DNA from: Gammaproteobacteria bacterium
Lineage (GTDB): Bacteria; Pseudomonadota; Gammaproteobacteria; Nitrococcales; Nitrococcaceae
DNA: 54,975 nucleotides
Assembly (NCBI GenBank): GCA_030433275.1
Contig: JAUILK010000023.1
Span: 1-54,975, forward strand
Direction of reading: 5' to 3'
Under the pieces are notes generated by a model. That model ran no database searches. It was not told where the DNA came from and saw only the letters and a program-made list of their open reading frames with translations. A program made the translations under genes and the position numbers. This document shows positions 44,269 through 53,759 of this stretch, piece by piece; position 1 is the first letter of the stretch; each line of letters starts with the position of its first letter.

Positions 44269-45468
44269 TCAGTAGAACAGGCGCTCCACGATGCGGAAAC
44301 CGGCTACATAGGTCCCGATTGCAGAGCCTAAGGTCGAGAAAAGGAACACGAGCAACGTGCGCGAAATCCGGTTTTCCCACCAGCCGCGCAGACGGGTGAC
44401 ATCGGAGCGCAACGTTCGGAAATGGCGTACGAGGGGTTTGCGTAGCGCCATTTCGGCGGCTGCCGTGACGAAGCCGGCCCCGATGGTCGGGTTCAAAGAG
44501 GTCAGCGGTGCTGCCAAAAAAGCCGTGACTACGGTCAGTGGATGAGCGGCGGCGATGAGCGCGCCGATCGCGGCCAGGCTGCCGTTGATCAATACCCATT
44601 CAACGATCAGCTCCATCCCCAGTGTCGGGCTACGTGCAAATCCGAGCCCGAACCCGGCAAAAATGAAGCCGACGATGACCCAGGGAAGCCATCTCAGTTG
44701 CCGCGTCTTGGGCAACGTCTGCTCAAGTGTTATGCGGGTCGCTGCGGGGTTGGCCGTGGGTTCGCGCAAGGCCGCTTCGACACCGGCTAGATGGCCGGCA
44801 CCGATTACTACCAATACGTTGGCAGGCAGCGACTGCTGAGTTTTTTCCAACAGCCGGGCAGTAATGTACTGGTCGCGCTCGGTAATCAAAGTCTCGTAGA
44901 GCAGCGCAGAGCGTTCGGCGAATTCGGCGAAGGTGGATTCCAGTATGTCACCTTCTTTGAGCCGTTCGATTTCTGCCTCGGTTACCTTTTCGCGGGAGAG
45001 GCTGCTGACGATGAGGCCAGTGAGCAGGACGAAGCGTTGCCACCAAGGGATACGCTGATAAATACGTTTGAGCGTGATGCCGATGTCCCGATCTACCAGC
45101 CATATCGGCAGGTTTGCCGCACCGGCGCTTTCAATAGCCGCCTCCATTTCGGCACCGGGGCGGATCCCGAATTGATCGGCCAAGCGTTGCTGGAATGCCG
45201 CTAACGCCAAGCTGGCCGCGACCAAACCGACCTTGCCGCCGCGTAGCACCTGGAAGAGATCGAGTCGCTCCAACGCATCCGGTTCGGCCAGCGCACGATA
45301 ACGTTGATCGCAAAGCTCGACCGCGATGGCGTCGAAGTTACCGTGGACTATCGCGTCTTCGACTTCTGCGACACTGGTGCGCGAGACATGCGCTGTGCCG
45401 AGCAGAGTGAAAGCAGTACCGCCGACGGTTATCGTTCTAGACAGGTGCGCCCGCGCCGGCTCGCTCAT
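44269..45468 (-). CDS. TraB/PrgY family membrane protein
   Basis: 399 aa. The N-terminal GumN/TraB-like domain has LLGTAHVS and IAVELCDQRY, with the conserved GTAH-x-S and E-L-C/D-x-R pattern and a VVIGAGHLAG segment near residue 225. Four to five C-terminal transmembrane helices follow. Such proteins are thought to be membrane proteases or pheromone-inhibitor-like proteins; the bacterial role is not settled. It is 57 bp upstream of the aminotransferase gene on the same strand. Confidence 0.8.
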   Translation of the reverse strand: MSEPARAHLSRTITVGGTAFTLLGTAHVSRTSVAEVEDAIVHGNFDAIAVELCDQRYRALAEPDALERLDLFQVLRGGKVGLVAASLALAAFQQRLADQFGIRPGAEMEAAIESAGAANLPIWLVDRDIGITLKRIYQRIPWWQRFVLLTGLIVSSLSREKVTEAEIERLKEGDILESTFAEFAERSALLYETLITERDQYITARLLEKTQQSLPANVLVVIGAGHLAGVEAALREPTANPAATRITLEQTLPKTRQLRWLPWVIVGFIFAGFGLGFARSPTLGMELIVEWVLINGSLAAIGALIAAAHPLTVVTAFLAAPLTSLNPTIGAGFVTAAAEMALRKPLVRHFRTLRSDVTRLRGWWENRISRTLLVFLFSTLGSAIGTYVAGFRIVERLFY

Positions 45469-46042
45469 ATTTTCACTCCGTACCGCGTGTCAAGAGGCGA
45501 TTATCGCTGATGTGCTGCCACGCGCAAAGATAATGCGCACAAGCGGGCAACGATCGAGTTCTGAAACACTGCTTTCGCTGCCAGTTTTGATCGACTGGAA
45601 CGCACTGATGCGGAGGCTTTGTTCTCTGCATGCAGCCGGCTATCACAATCGCTCAATTCAGAGTATTTGGTTCGGGGTTCGATCGGCACTCGTCCCGGCT
45701 GCAGGTCGGTTCGGTCTGGCTCGGCGGTTTTCGCTGTCCCTGCTATGGCTCCATAGTATGGGCTGACCGGCCGGGTCGTCGACGGGGCCGCGGCGCCGCT
45801 CAACCTTTCGGTGCCATCTTATTAGGTTCAAAAGTGGTATTTCGCTCCGAATTGATGAATTGGCGAATGGCTTAGGCCAGGTTTAGATCCTCATCGTATG
45901 CTAACCGTCGCGTTGTCCGCTGGCGGAGCCCGGTCTGCTCAGCGATGAGAGTGTGAGCGCTCGCTGCTATCATGCTCAGCAACGTTTGTATCCGCGGCCT
46001 TGGTTGGCTGCGGTGACACAGCGCTCTGATGAGGTGAGAGTT
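45469..46042. other. Divergent intergenic region before the norE-like gene
   Basis: 574 bp without a recognised gene. Open frames here (for example 45326-45766 on the plus strand) overlap the TraB-family gene and resemble nothing known. It should hold the promoters of both flanking genes, but I see no clear hexamers. Confidence 0.5.
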
Positions 46043-46639
46043 ATGACGCTATCGGATCAGGCCCTGCGTGCCCATGATCCCGAGTCGCGAACGCTGCCCG
46101 GCGATATTGCGATATGGCTTTTCATTTTGACTGAGCTGGTTGTCTTCGGGCTGTTGTTCGTGGGCCTCGAGGTTGGTTGGCGCAGTGCCCCGGAAATCTT
46201 TGCACAAGGCGCTCGAACGCTGCATGTCGCAGCCGGATTTGCCAACACTCTAGTGTTGATTACCGGGAGTTTTTTTGTCGCCAGCGCCGTGCGTTCCATT
46301 CGTCAAGGGTACGTTAGAGCATGTGTGCTGCTATTGCTCGGCGGTATGGCTACTGGGGGAATATTTGCCTTAATCAAGATCGCGGAATACCAAGCGTTAA
46401 TCGATGCCGGGTATCGGCTGGGCACCGACATGTTTTATTCTTTTTATTTTCTGGCCACGGGCTTCCACTTGTTGCATGTGTTGATCGCTATGCTTATTTT
46501 GCTGATCGTCGCCGTGCGTTGTTTGTTCGGGGCTTACAATGCCGGTAATCCTACTGGGATCGAAACCGCAGCGAGCTTCTGGCACATGGTGGATTTGGTC
46601 TGGATCGTTCTCTTTCCGTTGCTGTATGTTTTGCCTTGA
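46043..46639 (+). CDS. Cytochrome c oxidase subunit III family protein, NorE-like
   Basis: 198 aa from ATG 46043, with GAGGTGAGAG upstream. Five transmembrane helices and the subunit III pattern: GDIAIWLFILTELVVFGLLF, SFYFLATGFHLLHV and ASFWHMVDLVWIVLFPLLY. The five-helix short form with the small gene that follows resembles NorE, an accessory protein of nitric oxide reductase. No norCB or oxidase subunit I genes are in the window. Confidence 0.8.
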   Translation: MTLSDQALRAHDPESRTLPGDIAIWLFILTELVVFGLLFVGLEVGWRSAPEIFAQGARTLHVAAGFANTLVLITGSFFVASAVRSIRQGYVRACVLLLLGGMATGGIFALIKIAEYQALIDAGYRLGTDMFYSFYFLATGFHLLHVLIAMLILLIVAVRCLFGAYNAGNPTGIETAASFWHMVDLVWIVLFPLLYVLP

Positions 46640-46641
46640 TC

Positions 46642-46899
46642 ATGGTCAAGCAAGCATTAACCATAACTTGGTTGGCGTTGTTGATCCTGACGCTTCTCAT
46701 GTGGTTCCTACGCGGTTATCGAGGCGCTGATTGGCTGGTATTTACCGTGCTGATCCTGGTAGCGATCAAAGGTCAACTTGTTATCGATCGATTTATGGAA
46801 CTGCGGCATGCCCCAATTTTATGGCGGGCCGCCTTGAGCGGTTGGCTGTTTATCGTCCTGGGCGTGGTGGGTATCGTTCGCGCTACGAGTGGCTCATGA
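46642..46899 (+). CDS. Small three-helix protein, NorF / subunit IV-like
   Basis: 85 aa from ATG 46642, three hydrophobic helices, with KGQLVIDRFMELRHAP in the loop, a pattern of the prokaryotic cytochrome c oxidase subunit IV family. The preceding gene ends 3 bp before it. The pair looks like norEF. Confidence 0.75.
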   Translation: MVKQALTITWLALLILTLLMWFLRGYRGADWLVFTVLILVAIKGQLVIDRFMELRHAPILWRAALSGWLFIVLGVVGIVRATSGS

Positions 46900-46918
46900 T
46901 TTCTGCACGGTCCTGATT

Positions 46919-48250
46919 TTAGAACTCCCGCAAAGCGACGGTGAGTGGCAAAGCGGCGGCTCGCAGCGCGGGGAACAGGCCGCCGAGGAAGCCGATCGCC
47001 AGCGCCCACTGCAGTCCGTTCAGCAACAATGATGCAGAGACTTGGAACTGAAATACGACTTGGCTGAAGTTGGAACCAAGTGTTGAAACGGTGTAGCCGT
47101 TGAACAGCCCATAAGCGATCCCGGCACCGAGGATGCCCCCTAGCAGTGCCAGTAGCATGGTCTCCAGCAGTAGCGCCGTGACGAGCGGTAGGCCGGTGAA
47201 ACCCAGTGCGCGTAGGGTGGCGATTTCCCTCGCCCGAGCCGCGACTGCGGCGTACATGGTGTTCAGCGCGCCGAAGGTCGCGCCGATGCCCATGATCATG
47301 GCAATCCCTGTGCCCAGTACGTGTATAAGGTTCGTCAGGCGCTGTGATTGTTTACTGTAGTAGGTGCGTGTAGTCTCCACGTCCACTTTCAAGCGTGGAT
47401 CCGTGGTGAGGGCGGCTTTGAAGCGATCGATGGTGGTCGGACTCGTCAAGCGTGCCGTCACCGACTGAAAGCCGTTGCGGCGGTAGGCTGCGGCGACTGA
47501 TTCTGAATCGCCCCAGAGCTCGGATTCATGGGTATTGCCTGAGGCGAATACGCCGACGACCTGCCATTCTTGGTTATTGATCTGTACGCTCGAGCCTAGA
47601 TCCAGTCCTTGGAACTGCACCGAGGCACCGCGCCCCACAACAAGCTCGCGGAGCCCGGGTTTGAAGCGGCGCCCACGGATGATCCGAACATCGGGACGCA
47701 GAGCCCAAACCTTGGGACCGACACCGCGTACCTCGACATTAGCATCGGTACCCGTGGAGCGTTTGGGGATGTTCGTTACGACAACCACTTCCATGGAGAG
47801 AATCGGGTGGTCCTGCGCATCGTGCAGAATACCTGGTGCCTGGGCGATCAGGGTTGCGCTGCCGCGATCGATTCTCGAGGAGAGTTCGGCATTGGCGCCG
47901 GCGCGAAGTACGATTGCAGTCTCCTCGCTGCCAGCCTGCTGCAGCGTGGTTTGAAAGCCCTTCGCCATGGCCAGCAGGGCGATTAATACCCCCACGACGC
48001 CGGCGATGCCGATCACGATAACGGAGGCACCACCTAGGCGTTGAGGCAGTGTCGCCAGCCCGGTCCAGGTAATTGCCAGGGCCTGGTGGCCCTGACGGCT
48101 CGCTACGAGCCAGGCGAGGCCCACCACAGCCAGTGCCAGTACCAGCAATGGCGCCATTATCCAGGTGCCCAGGCCGGTCAGGACAAGCAAAGCTAACCCG
48201 ATCGGGCGTAGCACGCGGGCGATTTTGCGAGCCGCTTTCGGCATCGTCAC
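46919..48250 (-). CDS. FtsX-like ABC transporter permease (second)
   Basis: 443 aa. It has two N-terminal hydrophobic helices, a further helix before the MacB-type periplasmic domain (about 110-320), and three C-terminal FtsX helices. The region AARAREIATLRALGFTGLPL is the usual cytoplasmic coupling segment. It starts directly after the stop of the other permease gene, at GTG 48250 or ATG 48244. It is the last gene of the exporter operon. Confidence 0.85.
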   Translation of the reverse strand: MTMPKAARKIARVLRPIGLALLVLTGLGTWIMAPLLVLALAVVGLAWLVASRQGHQALAITWTGLATLPQRLGGASVIVIGIAGVVGVLIALLAMAKGFQTTLQQAGSEETAIVLRAGANAELSSRIDRGSATLIAQAPGILHDAQDHPILSMEVVVVTNIPKRSTGTDANVEVRGVGPKVWALRPDVRIIRGRRFKPGLRELVVGRGASVQFQGLDLGSSVQINNQEWQVVGVFASGNTHESELWGDSESVAAAYRRNGFQSVTARLTSPTTIDRFKAALTTDPRLKVDVETTRTYYSKQSQRLTNLIHVLGTGIAMIMGIGATFGALNTMYAAVAARAREIATLRALGFTGLPLVTALLLETMLLALLGGILGAGIAYGLFNGYTVSTLGSNFSQVVFQFQVSASLLLNGLQWALAIGFLGGLFPALRAAALPLTVALREF

Positions 48251-49414
48251 CTACCCGCGCAGCGCGTCGACGACGTTGAGCCGTAATGTGCGCAGGGCGG
48301 GCGGCAAGCCGATCAGCAGGCCGATCAGTATCATCAAAGCCACTCCCAGCAGCCAGGTGGACAGAGTAAGCGGCAGATTGAGCTGTCCGCTCGTGGCGGT
48401 TGCCATGACGGGCAGCAGGGTGTGCGCGAGCATCAGCCCACCAAGGCCGCCGCACAGCATGATTACAATGGCTTCGGAGAGCACCAGCAGCAGCACTATA
48501 CGGTTGGGGAAGCCGATTGTCTTCAGTACGGCCAGTTCGGGAATGCGTTCACGGATGGCCTGCATCATCGTATTGCCGGTGAGCAGTACGAGGGTGAAGA
48601 ACACAGCACCCATGATGATACTGACGATCAACCCGATATTACCGATTTGTTTAACGAACGAGCGCTGAAAATCTTTTTCGCTTTGCGTCTTGGTTTCGTG
48701 CGCGGAGTTCGCGAATAGGCGATCGATCGCAAGCGCCACCCGATCGGAGTCAGCCGGATCGTCCACCTGCACTATATACCAGCCCACCGTGCCTTGATCC
48801 TGCATACGACCCTCATCGACGTAATCGTAGTGGAACAGCATCTGCCGCTCGATGCCTTGCAGCTCCGGGCGATCGGCGTGGAAGATACCGACTAGATCGA
48901 AGGTCCATATGTTGCCGCCGTCCTTTTTAGGAAAGATGGTTGCCTCGAGTGGGATCTTGTCACCGATTTTCCAGCCGAAGCGCTCAACCAGGGTTTTACC
49001 GACGATGGCGCCGGTGCGGGTGTGACGAAAAGCTTGTTGCTGGGCCGCGGGCAAAACGAGCTCGGGATGAATGGTTAGGTATTCGTGCACGCTGACCGCC
49101 ATATTGGGGAAAAAATTCTTGCGATCTTGATAGACGCCACCGAACCATATCGCATAGGCAAGATTACGCACGCCCGTTATGGCCTGAATTCGGCTGGTAT
49201 AGGCAAATGGCAGCGGTTGAATGATGGAAAACCGCGAAGTGACGATCAAACGGTTGATTCCAGCAACACTGTTCGGGGCATTGAAGGCGATGCGTACGGC
49301 ATCGAGCATGCCGAACAGCGTAAAGGCGGCCACCACCGAGAGCAGTGTGAGCACGGTGCGCGTCTTTCGGCGCATCAGGCCCGCCCAGAGCAGGGGTAGG
49401 TATTTCACGAACAT
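48251..49414 (-). CDS. FtsX-like ABC transporter permease (first)
   Basis: 387 aa. RRKTRTVLTLLSVVAAFTLFG forms the first helix, then a periplasmic MacB-type domain and three C-terminal helices with the coupling segment RERIPELAVLKTIGFP. It lies 8 bp after the ATPase gene. Having two different permeases suggests a heterodimeric exporter, like DevC-type or LolCE-type systems. Confidence 0.88.
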   Translation of the reverse strand: MFVKYLPLLWAGLMRRKTRTVLTLLSVVAAFTLFGMLDAVRIAFNAPNSVAGINRLIVTSRFSIIQPLPFAYTSRIQAITGVRNLAYAIWFGGVYQDRKNFFPNMAVSVHEYLTIHPELVLPAAQQQAFRHTRTGAIVGKTLVERFGWKIGDKIPLEATIFPKKDGGNIWTFDLVGIFHADRPELQGIERQMLFHYDYVDEGRMQDQGTVGWYIVQVDDPADSDRVALAIDRLFANSAHETKTQSEKDFQRSFVKQIGNIGLIVSIIMGAVFFTLVLLTGNTMMQAIRERIPELAVLKTIGFPNRIVLLLVLSEAIVIMLCGGLGGLMLAHTLLPVMATATSGQLNLPLTLSTWLLGVALMILIGLLIGLPPALRTLRLNVVDALRG

Positions 49415-49422
49415 CTTCTCAC

Positions 49423-50169
49423 CTATCCTTGCTCGACCAAGGTTCCTTTGTCGAGGTGGCGTGTGCGCAGTGCGTGCTCTGCAGCCTTCGGATCATGGGT
49501 AACCAATATCAGAGTCTTGCCGTATTCGCGATTGAGGCGCTGGAGCAAGCGCAGCACCTCCTCGGCCGACTGTCGGTCGAGGTCGCCGGTGGGCTCGTCG
49601 CAAACCAGCAGCATCGGGTCGGAGACTAAGGCTCGGGCGATGGCGACGCGCTGTTGTTGACCGCCGGAGAGCTCGCCGGGCCGATGGCTGGCGCGCCCTG
49701 CAAGCCCGACGAGTTGCAGGGCGATATTGGCATGGCGGCGCCTTTGGGCAGCACTCAAGCGAGTGAGCAGCAGGGGCAGTTCGACATTTTTTTGCGCCGA
49801 GAGCATCGGCAGTAGATTATAAAATTGGAACACGAATCCGACATGGGTGGCGCGCCAGCGCGCCAGCGCGCCCGAGGACAGATGATCGATTCTCTGCCCG
49901 GCGATACTGACGCTGCCGTGGGTAGGCGAATCGAGTCCGGCGATTAGGTTGAGCAGCGTGGTTTTACCCGATCCAGACGGCCCCATGAGCGCGACGAAAT
50001 CGCCCTCGGGAATATCGAGATCGATATGGTGCAGTACTTCGACGCGCTGCTTGCCGCGTGAGTAACTCTTGCTGACGCCTCGGAGCCGGACCAGTTCGAC
50101 GGTCGTGCCTGCATCCTGCTCAGGCTGCGCGTCAGGCGCCGCTGGATTTTGTCTTGACCCATGTGCCAT
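49423..50169 (-). CDS. ABC transporter ATPase, MacB/LolD type
   Basis: 248 aa. Walker A GPSGSGKTT, Q-loop FVFQFYNLLPML, signature [15 protein letters not shown], Walker B LLVCDEPTGDLD and switch His (LVTHDP). It overlaps the end of the fusion-protein gene by 38 bp, so the product order is fusion protein, ATPase, two permeases. Confidence 0.94.
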   Translation of the reverse strand: MAHGSRQNPAAPDAQPEQDAGTTVELVRLRGVSKSYSRGKQRVEVLHHIDLDIPEGDFVALMGPSGSGKTTLLNLIAGLDSPTHGSVSIAGQRIDHLSSGALARWRATHVGFVFQFYNLLPMLSAQKNVELPLLLTRLSAAQRRRHANIALQLVGLAGRASHRPGELSGGQQQRVAIARALVSDPMLLVCDEPTGDLDRQSAEEVLRLLQRLNREYGKTLILVTHDPKAAEHALRTRHLDKGTLVEQG

Positions 50170-51361
50170 CAGTTAATTCCACCGTTGGGTCGCGTACGAC
50201 GGACTCACCAATTTTTAAGCCACTCTCGATTTGGCGCAAATCCCCGTAACTTTGACCGAGTTTGATACTGCGTTGCTGCACACGCTTGTGGCCAACGACG
50301 AAGACCACATCGTGGCCGTCACGTTGTACGATGGCCGTTGCCGGCACCACGACACCTTGCGGTGCTTGCCGGGCAGGCTCTGTCTGCTCGTTGAGAAAGG
50401 ACACGCGTACACCCATGTCCGGCAGAATACGCGGATCCAGCTGCTTGATTGCGATGCGAACCCTGACAGTGGCTTTGCTGCGGTCGGCGGTTGGAATAAT
50501 CGCGATCACCTCGGCTGGGATTTCCCATTGAGGATAGGCGTCCAGTACGGCCTCCACTGGCTGTTTGGGTTTGACGCGATTGATATACGCTTCGTTCACA
50601 TCCACCTCGATCTCTCGAGAATCCATATCGACAATGGTGCAGATCCCGGTTCGGGTAAACCCCCCACCGGCCGAGACGGGCGAGACCATCTCGCCCGGCT
50701 GGGCGGCCTTGGCAACGATGACTCCGGCGAAAGGGGCCCGAATGATGGTGTTGGCGAGATCCACCCGAGCGATTTGTAGCTGCGCTTCGGCGATTTCGAT
50801 CCGAACCCGCTGCACCTTGAGCTGCGCTCTGAGCCGTGCCACTTTTGTGCGAGCGTTGTCCAGCATCTGTTGTGCCGTTGCCCCACGCGCGCTGAGCGCC
50901 TGCTGGCGGTCGAGATCGCGCCGTGCTTCCTGGAACTGGGCATTAAGATCGGCAATGCCGGCCTTGGCCGCGTCGAGTTGGGCGTGGGAAAGCTGGAGGC
51001 GCGCCCTTACGTCCCGGTCATCGAGGCGCGCGAGCACCTGTCCTTCACGAACCTGATCTCCTTCCTCGATCGAGACGGCGATGAGTTTACCCGTGACCTT
51101 GGCGGAAACGGTCGCCTCGCGGCGCGCGGTGACATAACCGGTGGCGTCCAACACGGCCGTATCGGCGTTGGCCGCGTTCAGCGGTGCAGCCGCCACTGCC
51201 TCTACCACCACCACCCGTTCCCAGATCAAGTACCAGCCACCACCGGCAAGCGCCAGCAGCAGGATGGCCGCAATCATCAACCATGGCCAGCGTCTTTTGG
51301 CCTTGACCTCCCGTTGGCTAGGGTCGATTCGAAGTTGCGAAAGCAGGTCGATGTCCGTCAT
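50132..51361 (-). CDS. Periplasmic adaptor (membrane fusion protein), HlyD/MacA-like
   Basis: 409 aa. A single N-terminal transmembrane helix (about 24-48), then biotinyl-lipoyl halves (VTGKLIAVSIEEGDQVREGQVLARLD and IRAPFAGVIVAKAAQPGEMV) flanking a coiled-coil hairpin rich in Ala, Gln and Arg. It should bridge the inner-membrane transporter to an outer-membrane channel. No TolC-like gene is in the window. First gene of the operon; its promoter should lie in 51362-51526. Confidence 0.92.
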   Translation of the reverse strand: MTDIDLLSQLRIDPSQREVKAKRRWPWLMIAAILLLALAGGGWYLIWERVVVVEAVAAAPLNAANADTAVLDATGYVTARREATVSAKVTGKLIAVSIEEGDQVREGQVLARLDDRDVRARLQLSHAQLDAAKAGIADLNAQFQEARRDLDRQQALSARGATAQQMLDNARTKVARLRAQLKVQRVRIEIAEAQLQIARVDLANTIIRAPFAGVIVAKAAQPGEMVSPVSAGGGFTRTGICTIVDMDSREIEVDVNEAYINRVKPKQPVEAVLDAYPQWEIPAEVIAIIPTADRSKATVRVRIAIKQLDPRILPDMGVRVSFLNEQTEPARQAPQGVVVPATAIVQRDGHDVVFVVGHKRVQQRSIKLGQSYGDLRQIESGLKIGESVVRDPTVELTDGTWVKTKSSGA

Positions 51362-51526
51362 TTGGGATGCTTACGTGGTGGATGGGTGGGCGGTCGCTGC
51401 AGGTGCGGTAAGGTGGTGGCAATGTAGCAAATGTAGTAATGATTAGGCATATGTAGCATGCCTTTGGTTCGAAGGGCGTTTATTCGGCTTACTGGCAGGC
51501 CGGCCTGCGGCTGGTTCTTGCCGAAA

Positions 51527-52231
51527 CTATACTCTTTGCAAGAAGCGAGCGATCCATTGTGCGGCAATCCGATTGTCGACGTCTAAAGCAAGCGAGGCGA
51601 GCCCCGTTTGGTAGACGGGTTCGCCAATATCGTTTCGGCGCCGCCTCATCAGCGCCTTCGAATAATCCTTCGAGAATTCCGGATGCCCCTGAAAGGTCAA
51701 CAGGTGATCTGCGATTTGCATCATCCCGTAGCGGCAAAAATCATTGCTGGCGAGCCGTTGGGCGCCCGGTGGGGGAACCATCACCTGATCCTGGTGGCTG
51801 ACCAACAAAGAGAGTCTGTCGGGAGCGGGAACCATCCACTCCGGTTGGGTTTGGATGTGTGTTGTATGCACCCCGACACCCCATCCCTGCGGCGCTTTCT
51901 CGACCTGTCCGCCGAGCGCGGCGGCAATCAACTGGTGACCGAAGCAGATGCCGACGGTCGGCCTGCCCAAAGCGTGTAAGCGAGCGGCGAATTCGCCGGC
52001 ACGCCTGATCCACGCCGCGTCGTCATAAACGCTCCAGCGGCTGCCGGTGAATAGCCAGCCCTCACATGCCGTGAATGATTCGGGAAAGGACCCGGCGATG
52101 AGGTCATAGCGGTAGAATTCCCAAGTAGGGGAAACCGTAGACAGTAGACGCTCGAACATTTGCGGATAGTCGCCGAACGTCGGGCGCAGTTCGGCTGCGA
52201 CCGAGCCGCATTGAAGGATGCCTACACGCAT
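51527..52231 (-). CDS. Class I glutamine amidotransferase, GMP synthase-like
   Basis: 234 aa single domain. The nucleophile elbow is GICFGHQ (Cys) near residue 97 and the His-Glu pair is in FQGHPEF near residue 181. It would release ammonia from glutamine or hydrolyse a gamma-glutamyl compound; the partner synthetase is not present, so the role is open. Confidence 0.88.
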   Translation of the reverse strand: MRVGILQCGSVAAELRPTFGDYPQMFERLLSTVSPTWEFYRYDLIAGSFPESFTACEGWLFTGSRWSVYDDAAWIRRAGEFAARLHALGRPTVGICFGHQLIAAALGGQVEKAPQGWGVGVHTTHIQTQPEWMVPAPDRLSLLVSHQDQVMVPPPGAQRLASNDFCRYGMMQIADHLLTFQGHPEFSKDYSKALMRRRRNDIGEPVYQTGLASLALDVDNRIAAQWIARFLQRV

Positions 52232-52601
52232 CGCCGCTTGGTTTCCTGGTGATAGGGGTTGGGAGCCCTTTTCTCCGAGGTCTGTATGAATGCTTTCATG
52301 TAATTAGACTACCGCAGCATAGAAAATGCTACTGCCTATGCGACGATTTGCGCGTGGCATTGGGCTCCTTCCTTCGAGCAGCGTTTTGAATGGGACGATG
52401 GTTCGTTTAAGCTGTGATTCCAGTGTTATTTTTTCACGGTTTTCTGGTTGATCAAAGAATTACGCTGGTCTGAGCCTGGTCTAGTCTACGCATACCTCGG
52501 CAACTCCGAGCCCGGCACCGCAAGATGTGCCTTGAAGGTCGGGTAACATCTTTGGCGGGGCAGCATCGTAACGTAGCGCTGCTTTCTGGTCGGCGTTTCG
52601 G
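52232..52601. other. Intergenic region, nothing recognised
   Basis: 370 bp upstream of the amidotransferase gene and downstream of the DUF2780 gene. A short inverted repeat ATGAA/TTCAT sits near 52288. No gene or convincing terminator is seen. Confidence 0.5.
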
Positions 52602-53075
52602 CTATGTGCCGAATGCCTTTGTCAGCAGGTTTTGCACCTCGGCGCCGCCGCTTTTGCCGAGATAGCCGGTGACCATCGGCACGAATTTCGAGATTACGTC
52701 GGGCGAGATGCCAAGCGAACTCAGCGCATTCGTCAGATCGGACATGTTCTTCAACGGTTCGCTGAGGGCGCCGAGACTTTTTGCCGTTTCGAGATATTGC
52801 TCAGCTCCAGGGATCATGCCGGCCAGCTTGTCGTACTCGCTGGCGCTCAGTTTTTCATTGGCGAGACTCAGCATCGAGCCAAGGCCACCAGCCGCTTGGT
52901 CTTCGCTGAGTCCTAACTGGCTTTGCAGCAGGCCCGGCAGCGAGCCGCCGAGCGCATCGGCCGCACCCTTGACGGCATTGGACGATGCGAAACCCTTCAG
53001 GGAATCCATCGACTGAGCTGCGGCGAAAATCGGCAATAACAAAATTACGAACATGAGCGAACGTAGAGATTTCAT
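52602..53075 (-). CDS. Exported DUF2780 protein
   Basis: 157 aa with a signal peptide (about 1-20, ending AAAQS). The mature part matches DUF2780: LPGLLQSQLGLSEDQAAGGLGSMLSLA, then a Lys/Leu-rich helix and FVPMVTGYLGKSGG. Such small periplasmic helical proteins (VcgC/VcgE-like) have no known role. Confidence 0.8.
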   Translation of the reverse strand: MKSLRSLMFVILLLPIFAAAQSMDSLKGFASSNAVKGAADALGGSLPGLLQSQLGLSEDQAAGGLGSMLSLANEKLSASEYDKLAGMIPGAEQYLETAKSLGALSEPLKNMSDLTNALSSLGISPDVISKFVPMVTGYLGKSGGAEVQNLLTKAFGT

Positions 53076-53759
53076 CGTTTTTTCTCCTCGCGGCGAATCC
53101 GGCTGCGATGTGGCGGCACTCCGTTCAACCCCGCCTTAGACGGCTTGCGCGTAGGGGGCTCGGCGGCTTTATCGGCGATGACGTGCATTCCGCCGCCGCC
53201 GCCGTCTTGCTGGTATTTGGTCTCGGTTTCAATGCGATAATGCCATGCGCCGGGCTGGGTCTGATCGGTCCAAGTTTTGTAACTTATACAGAGAAGCCAA
53301 TAAATTCCACACTTTCAAGTCTTAAAGCGGCGATTTTGTGCTCAGAATTTGTTAGCGTAATCCGCCGCGTCCTCCCTTAAAAATGTGGCTGTTGCCGTGC
53401 TTCTCAATGGGTCGATGGATCGCGGAAATCGCCAGCTCCGTTGGCGACGCCGGCAACCAAGCGCGGGCTATGCATTGCCATTACACGAAGCGAGAGGCCC
53501 AATATGGGAGCAAGCTGCGGTACTGGGGCCATGATTACGTTGGTCCGACCCCGGTCTAGGGTCTAACCGGTTCAGCGGCGGCGCAGAGCGCCATCCGCTG
53601 CTACCGGCTGTTAGCTGATTCATTGCCACCTGATGGCTGTTGCTGTACTTCCGCCAATCCTGTGGTCTGGTAGACGCATCAGGGGTAGCGGCGTATTTAT
53701 GTCGAAACGTTCCACCAGAAGCCACAGCCGGCGATAGGACGAGATAGCCCACTGTCTGA
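53076..53759. other. Intergenic region, nothing recognised
   Basis: 684 bp between the DUF2780 gene and the alkylsulfatase pseudogene. Open frames on both strands here are short, have no ribosome-binding sites that I trust, and match no family. Promoter of the DUF2780 gene should be at the left side. Confidence 0.5.

Noticed and set aside
53108-53380. 90-codon plus-strand frame after the DUF2780 gene
   Set aside because: No ribosome-binding site, no similarity recognised, and it starts in the presumed promoter of the DUF2780 gene.
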